A program made the translations under genes and the position numbers. The notes below the pieces were generated by a model. That model did no database searches and had not been told where the DNA came from. It saw nothing but the letters and a program-made list of their open reading frames with translations. A stretch of 29,672 nt of DNA. Origin: Sphingomonadales bacterium (GTDB lineage: Bacteria; Pseudomonadota; Alphaproteobacteria; Sphingomonadales; Sphingomonadaceae). The stretch is taken from contig JAGWVC010000047.1 of the NCBI GenBank assembly GCA_018971065.1, forward strand, positions 1-29,672. Reading direction: 5' to 3'. Position 1 is the stretch's first letter. The number at the start of each line of letters is the position of its first letter. Below, one piece after another: positions 26,232 through 29,672 of the stretch.

Positions 26232-26285
26232 TTTGAGGCCTTGCCTCAAATGAGCCATTTGCTAATCATGATCGTGAAATGGCTC
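26232..26285 (+). repeat. Two adjacent hairpins, one covering the start codon of the beta-helix gene
   Basis: TTTGAGGC (26232-26239) and GCCTCAAA (26243-26250) form a perfect 8-base stem with a 3-base loop. Right after it, GAGCCATTT (26252-26260) and AAATGGCTC (26277-26285) form a perfect 9-base stem enclosing 16 bases. The second arm contains the ATG at 26279. They may control translation or be the remains of a mobile element end. Confidence 0.5.
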
Positions 26286-27826
26286 CTCGGATTTTAGGTG
26301 CAACTTTCCCTCGGCGAAGGGTGGTGGGCGCGGGCTTGGCCGGTTTTGGCCTCGTGACCGTATCTGGCTTGCAGCGCGATCGCGATCCGGCGGTCCAGTG
26401 GGAAGATCCCTTCGGCAACGACTACGCCGCAACGGGCGGGAACGATTTTCCGCCGGGGGGCGTTCACCTGAACAAGTTCATGGCCAAAAGTTTTGACCGC
26501 CGACATGATGACGCGTCCGCCTTATTGCAGACTGCCGCGAACTGGTCGGCGAAGAATGGCACGAGCGTGATTGTCGATGGCCCCCTGCACCTTGCACAGG
26601 CCGCTCTAATAGACAGCCCCGGGGCACGGCTGCATTTCAATTACGCGGATATCCGTGTTCACGAAACCGTCCCGTGGTCATCTACTCGGTTTGGCCGCAG
26701 TTTTGCGATCGGCATCCATGTCGTCGCCGACGACGTGCGCATTCAGGGCCATTGCAGGATGATAGGCACGGGCGTGCCAGGGCGAACCTTCCTCCAAGGA
26801 CTATACGCCGACCAAGTCGATAATTTGATGATTGGCAGCTTTACGCTGGGAAATCTCGCGATCGGCCAGCATTTCATGTGCTGTAACAATCTGGTCTGCG
26901 AGGAAACGTGGGCATTCAGCATGTGGGGGCTGCAAGGCGATCGTGCGAATCCGAACGGCGCCGGTTCTGCGCAGGCGATCTCCGGCTGCACCCAGTCGCA
27001 CTTCGGTCCGCTGACTTCGCTGTATAACGACAAGCCCGCCCGGTATTTATCCGTTGGACGTGATGCTTCTGGTAGCAGCAGGGACAACCGCCACAATCAC
27101 TATGGATTTGTGACCGCAAGTGTGCGGCCTGGCTCGCCATGGGCACAAGTCACCGGCGTGCGGTCGTCGGTTGACAGCATTTTCGCGGGGGGGTCAGGCA
27201 AGAACATGAGCTTTCTGCTGAATATCGAGAAATATGCCACGGATGATGCCTATCACGTCGATAACAACGATTTTGGCGACTGGACAGGAACGATCCTGAA
27301 AATGCCCCAAAGCAGCGTCTGCTGCGGAATGAACGTCTGGATCGACAGGGGCGCGAAGGGGGTTGGCAGGAACAGGGTCGGCATCATTTCGGCAAGTCTG
27401 CCCCCGTTGGACCCTAATTTTTTCCAAAAGAAGGGCGTTTTTCTCCCACAGACCTTTGGCTTGTGGTGTAATTCGGGGGATTGGTCGATCGGGCGGCTGG
27501 CGTTCAAGGGCTTCACTTTCGGTGTTCTGGCCGAAAGCTGTTCATTGGACATTGGCCAGTTGGACCTCACTTCGCCAGAATATGCTGGCTTGCGAATCGG
27601 CAACGCGGTTCGCGGTAAGCTGGGCCTGCTGAGGCTTCGATCCGATCTCGCCCTTGCCCCGCCGGAAATTCCCCTGATCGACACGAAACTATGCAGCAAT
27701 GGCCTCCCCGCCAGCAGTCTGACGATAGATGTGGCCGAGTTGCCCGGACGGGGATCGGGCCTGCGGCCTTTGACGGGAAATGGCAGTAGTTCAATTTGCC
27801 AGGTTGTCGTCAGGCGACAGGGCTAG
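26279..27826 (+). CDS. Exported right-handed beta-helix (pectate-lyase-fold) protein of unknown function
   Basis: This 515-residue protein begins with a Tat-like signal (FPRRRVVGAGLAGFGLVTVSG). After FDRRHDDASALLQTAANW, a stretch typical of pectate-lyase-3/phage-tailspike-like folds, it continues with many short beta-rich turns (VVADDVRIQGHCRMIGTG, DNLMIGSFTLGNLAIGQHF, CSLDIGQLDLTSPEYAGLRI). This suggests a beta-helix that binds or cleaves a polysaccharide. I see no known catalytic signature and cannot name a substrate. Base composition is clearly lower in GC than the neighbours, and the gene sits inside a tRNA-flanked element, so it was probably acquired. The ATG 26279 has no obvious ribosome-binding site and lies in a hairpin arm; the true start could differ. 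Confidence 0.62.
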   Translation: MAPRILGATFPRRRVVGAGLAGFGLVTVSGLQRDRDPAVQWEDPFGNDYAATGGNDFPPGGVHLNKFMAKSFDRRHDDASALLQTAANWSAKNGTSVIVDGPLHLAQAALIDSPGARLHFNYADIRVHETVPWSSTRFGRSFAIGIHVVADDVRIQGHCRMIGTGVPGRTFLQGLYADQVDNLMIGSFTLGNLAIGQHFMCCNNLVCEETWAFSMWGLQGDRANPNGAGSAQAISGCTQSHFGPLTSLYNDKPARYLSVGRDASGSSRDNRHNHYGFVTASVRPGSPWAQVTGVRSSVDSIFAGGSGKNMSFLLNIEKYATDDAYHVDNNDFGDWTGTILKMPQSSVCCGMNVWIDRGAKGVGRNRVGIISASLPPLDPNFFQKKGVFLPQTFGLWCNSGDWSIGRLAFKGFTFGVLAESCSLDIGQLDLTSPEYAGLRIGNAVRGKLGLLRLRSDLALAPPEIPLIDTKLCSNGLPASSLTIDVAELPGRGSGLRPLTGNGSSSICQVVVRRQG

Positions 27827-28099
27827 GTCGGTACCTCCGCCAATCGGCGATCTATGACAAATGTCCTGATGGGTGGCCCCATAAGCACGATTGCAAATCG
27901 ACGGGCCATCCATGTCGCCAACTGCATTTGCAAACGGTACGTATTCGGACGCAGTCCGCACAGCCTAACGCCTGCGTTAGACTGTGCGGGACGGTAATCT
28001 GTGCAAAGGTCCTGATGGATGACATCTGGACGCCCTCTGTCATTGGGTGCCTGTCTGCAAGGTTGGTCGGCTCGGCACTTGCCGAGAATCTGGAATTAG
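27827..28099. other. Non-coding stretch after the beta-helix gene with repeats
   Basis: No supported gene. A near-identical pair, CAAATGTCCTGATGGGTG (27858-27875) and CAAAGGTCCTGATGGATG (28004-28021), differs at two positions and brackets a strong hairpin. A 47-codon frame from ATG 27854 has no recognisable content. Confidence 0.4.
27956..27989. terminator. Strong hairpin downstream of the beta-helix gene
   Basis: CCGCACAG-C-CTAACGC and GCGTTAG-A-CTGTGCGG form a 16-base-per-arm stem with one mismatch and a 2-base loop. It lies 130 bases after the beta-helix stop. It is much stronger than chance but has no U tract, so it is either a terminator or a mobile-element hairpin. Confidence 0.5.
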
Positions 28100-28526
28100 A
28101 TGAGCGTACCGATCGACGAAATTAGCTCGAAGGCAATTTGCCTCATCCTCACCGACACCACTCGCCGCGCGTTGGAAAGCGCCGAAGAGCGCAAGGTCGA
28201 GGCGGAGGAGCGGCTGGCGAGCGCTCAAGCTATCGACGAAGCTGCGATCCGGGGCATCGCTGCCGCCATCCCCGCCACCGTGGGCCGGTACAGGAAGGCG
28301 CTTGATGGCCTCGAAAATGCCCTCAGCGCGCGTATGGAGCGCTCCCGCGAACTTCTGCGATCTACTAGGGGAAATCACCCTCGCGCCCAGAGCGCGCGGG
28401 CTGGAAGCCAGGATGCGGCTGGATTGGCTCAGCAGCCTGAACCTTGGGCAAAGCCCTGAAATCCGGAAACTTAAAGTAATGATGGTAGCGGAGGAGGGAC
28501 TCGAACCCCCGACACGCGGATTATGA
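28100..28526 (+). pseudogene. Remnant of a large serine recombinase (C-terminal part, frameshifted)
   Basis: The first frame (from 28100) gives a charged coiled-coil stretch, TTRRALESAEERKVEAEERL, then IPATVGRYRKALDGLENAL and ERSRELLR. A second frame continues seamlessly as DLLGEITLAPRARGLEARM and LDWLSSLNL. The pattern (coiled coil, then R-x-L-L-x-x-L-L-G-E-I-x-L-x-P-x-x-x-G-L) is that of the C-terminal end of zinc-ribbon serine recombinases. The switch falls near 28356-28358; restoring two bases (GA) there would join both parts. The catalytic N-terminal resolvase domain and zinc ribbon are absent. The end of the second frame reads antisense through the tRNA. Likely the dead integrase of the tRNA-Met island. 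The family call is by pattern only. Confidence 0.6.
28476..28496. repeat. Right attachment-site-like repeat at the tRNA-Met 3' end
   Basis: This is the partner of 25964-25984 (19 of 21 identical, 15-base unbroken core). It overlaps the acceptor strand and CCA of the intact tRNA gene. Confidence 0.7.
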
Positions 28527-28559
28527 TTCCGCTGCTCTAACCGGCTGAGCTACTCCGCC
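28483..28559 (-). tRNA. tRNA-Met (CAT), elongator type, CCA encoded
   Basis: A 77-base cloverleaf reads on the minus strand. The acceptor arm is GGCGGAG with CTCCGCT, followed by ACCA. The D arm is GCTC...GAGC, the anticodon stem is GCGGA/TCCGC with loop ATCATAA (anticodon CAT), and the T arm carries TTCGAGT. The first pair is G-U and the initiator features are absent, which fits elongator tRNA-Met; an Ile2 (lysidine) tRNA would normally begin GGGCC. Its 3' end is duplicated at 25970-25984. Confidence 0.97.
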
Positions 28560-28651
28560 ATGCGATCGCGGCCCGCTGGGCGCGTTGCAGGCGGCCCCCT
28601 TAGTGCGGCAGCCGGGGCTGGTCAACGCCGAAATCGCCCTGTCCGCAACGA

Positions 28652-29002
28652 TCAGGCGGCGCGCGCCACCGCGCCTGCGGAAGCCGCCTCGGCGCCGGCG
28701 ATGCGCGCCAGATCGAGCCGTCCGGGCGCATATTGCCGCACCAGCCGCTCCAACGCGTCGCAGCGCGCCTTGATGCGCTGGAAATGGTCCAGCGGCACCC
28801 AGTACTGCGTGTCGCCCATCGCCGGCTCGTCACGGCGCGAGACCCGCTCGCTCACCGCGATCACCTCGGCCAGCATGTCGCCGATCTCGCCGAAATGCAC
28901 CATCGACATGCGCACTTCGCCACGGCGCTCGGAACCGCGCGCCAGCGCGCGCATCCGCTCGGCTTCCAGCCGTGCCGTCGCCAGGATCGTTGCATCGTCC
29001 AT
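28652..29002 (-). CDS. Small hypothetical protein
   Basis: This 116-residue soluble protein begins MDDATILATARLEAERMRAL, followed by MSMVHFGEIGDMLAEVIAV and YWVPLDHFQRIKARCDALER. It is mostly helical and has no signal peptide or membrane segment. ATG 29002 has GGAGG about 11 bases upstream; a longer frame starts at 29053 but lacks support. It lies between trxB and the tRNA on the same strand. I do not recognise a family or function; composition and codon use match the neighbouring core genes. Confidence 0.7.
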   Translation of the reverse strand: MDDATILATARLEAERMRALARGSERRGEVRMSMVHFGEIGDMLAEVIAVSERVSRRDEPAMGDTQYWVPLDHFQRIKARCDALERLVRQYAPGRLDLARIAGAEAASAGAVARAA

Positions 29003-29102
29003 CTGCGTGCCTCCGCCGGGCGGAAACCCCGGCAAGGCGGAACCCTGCGCCATGCCGGGTTAATGCCGGTCTACGCCGCCACTCCGCAGCCGCCGAAGCC
29101 GA

Positions 29103-29672
<570 letters not shown>

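Larger units (their letters stand above)
25970..28496. mobile_element. Decayed tRNA-Met genomic island or small integrative element
   Basis: About 2.5 kb lies between direct repeats of the tRNA-Met 3' end. The DNA differs from its surroundings: 27421-27480 is 29/60 GC, while a stretch of putA (10201-10260) is 48/60. It holds one intact cargo-like gene (beta-helix protein), several strong hairpins, and a frameshifted, truncated serine-recombinase remnant directly next to the tRNA end, where integrase genes usually sit. No intact integrase is present, so it is probably a fixed relic or dependent on another element. Confidence 0.6.

Noticed and set aside
28302..28526. Separate small gene ending EEGLEPPTRGL
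   Set aside because: The end is the antisense reading of tRNA-Met; the front part is the second frame of the broken recombinase.

Overview
The window looks like chromosomal DNA of a sphingomonad-type alphaproteobacterium (Sphingomonas/Novosphingobium-like). The evidence is very high GC with long antisense open frames, two TonB-dependent receptors, a PutA paired with an Lrp-type regulator, and GlxA/GbdR-type AraC regulators. Only positions 25611-28480 differ: they are clearly less GC-rich and gene-poor.

Layout. 1-109: 5' end of glyA (serine hydroxymethyltransferase). 254-2815: a FAD + folate (GcvT-fused) dimethylglycine/sarcosine dehydrogenase, divergent from a GlxA/GbdR-type regulator (2974-3999). 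4005-8461: btuB-btuF-btuC-btuD vitamin B12 uptake operon on the minus strand, headed by a cobalamin riboswitch (about 8578-8770). 8860-12462: putA (proline to glutamate), divergent from an Lrp/AsnC regulator (12558-13022). 13064-14629: a non-pyrrolysine MttB-family (trimethylamine/betaine) corrinoid methyltransferase, divergent from a second GlxA/GbdR-type regulator (14756-15778). 15752-16624: folD; 16960-17358: a FolB-like dihydroneopterin aldolase. 17479-19104 and 19143-21581: an APC-family permease and a TonB-dependent receptor. 21941-23956: one reading frame that joins a BetI-type TetR repressor to betaine aldehyde dehydrogenase; it overlaps betA (choline dehydrogenase, 23943-25610). 25970-28496: a decayed tRNA-Met island with a beta-helix cargo gene and a frameshifted serine-recombinase remnant. 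28483-28559: elongator tRNA-Met. 28652-29002: small conserved-type protein. 29103-29672: trxB, 5' part outside the window.

How the genes fit together (inference). Choline would be oxidised by BetA and the BetI-BetB protein to glycine betaine. The MttB-like enzyme could move one methyl group to a corrinoid, giving dimethylglycine, which the FAD/folate dehydrogenase demethylates to sarcosine and glycine while loading methylene-tetrahydrofolate. FolD and GlyA then handle the one-carbon units and glycine, FolB supports folate supply, and BtuBFCD supplies the corrinoid. PutA next to the methyltransferase also allows a proline-betaine route (stachydrine to N-methylproline to proline to glutamate). 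No corrinoid protein and no methylcorrinoid:folate methyltransferase lie in the window, so the B12-dependent step is a hypothesis. The two most unusual points are the BetI-BetB fusion and the packing of a B12 import operon into an apparently aerobic, methyltransferase-based quaternary-amine cluster.
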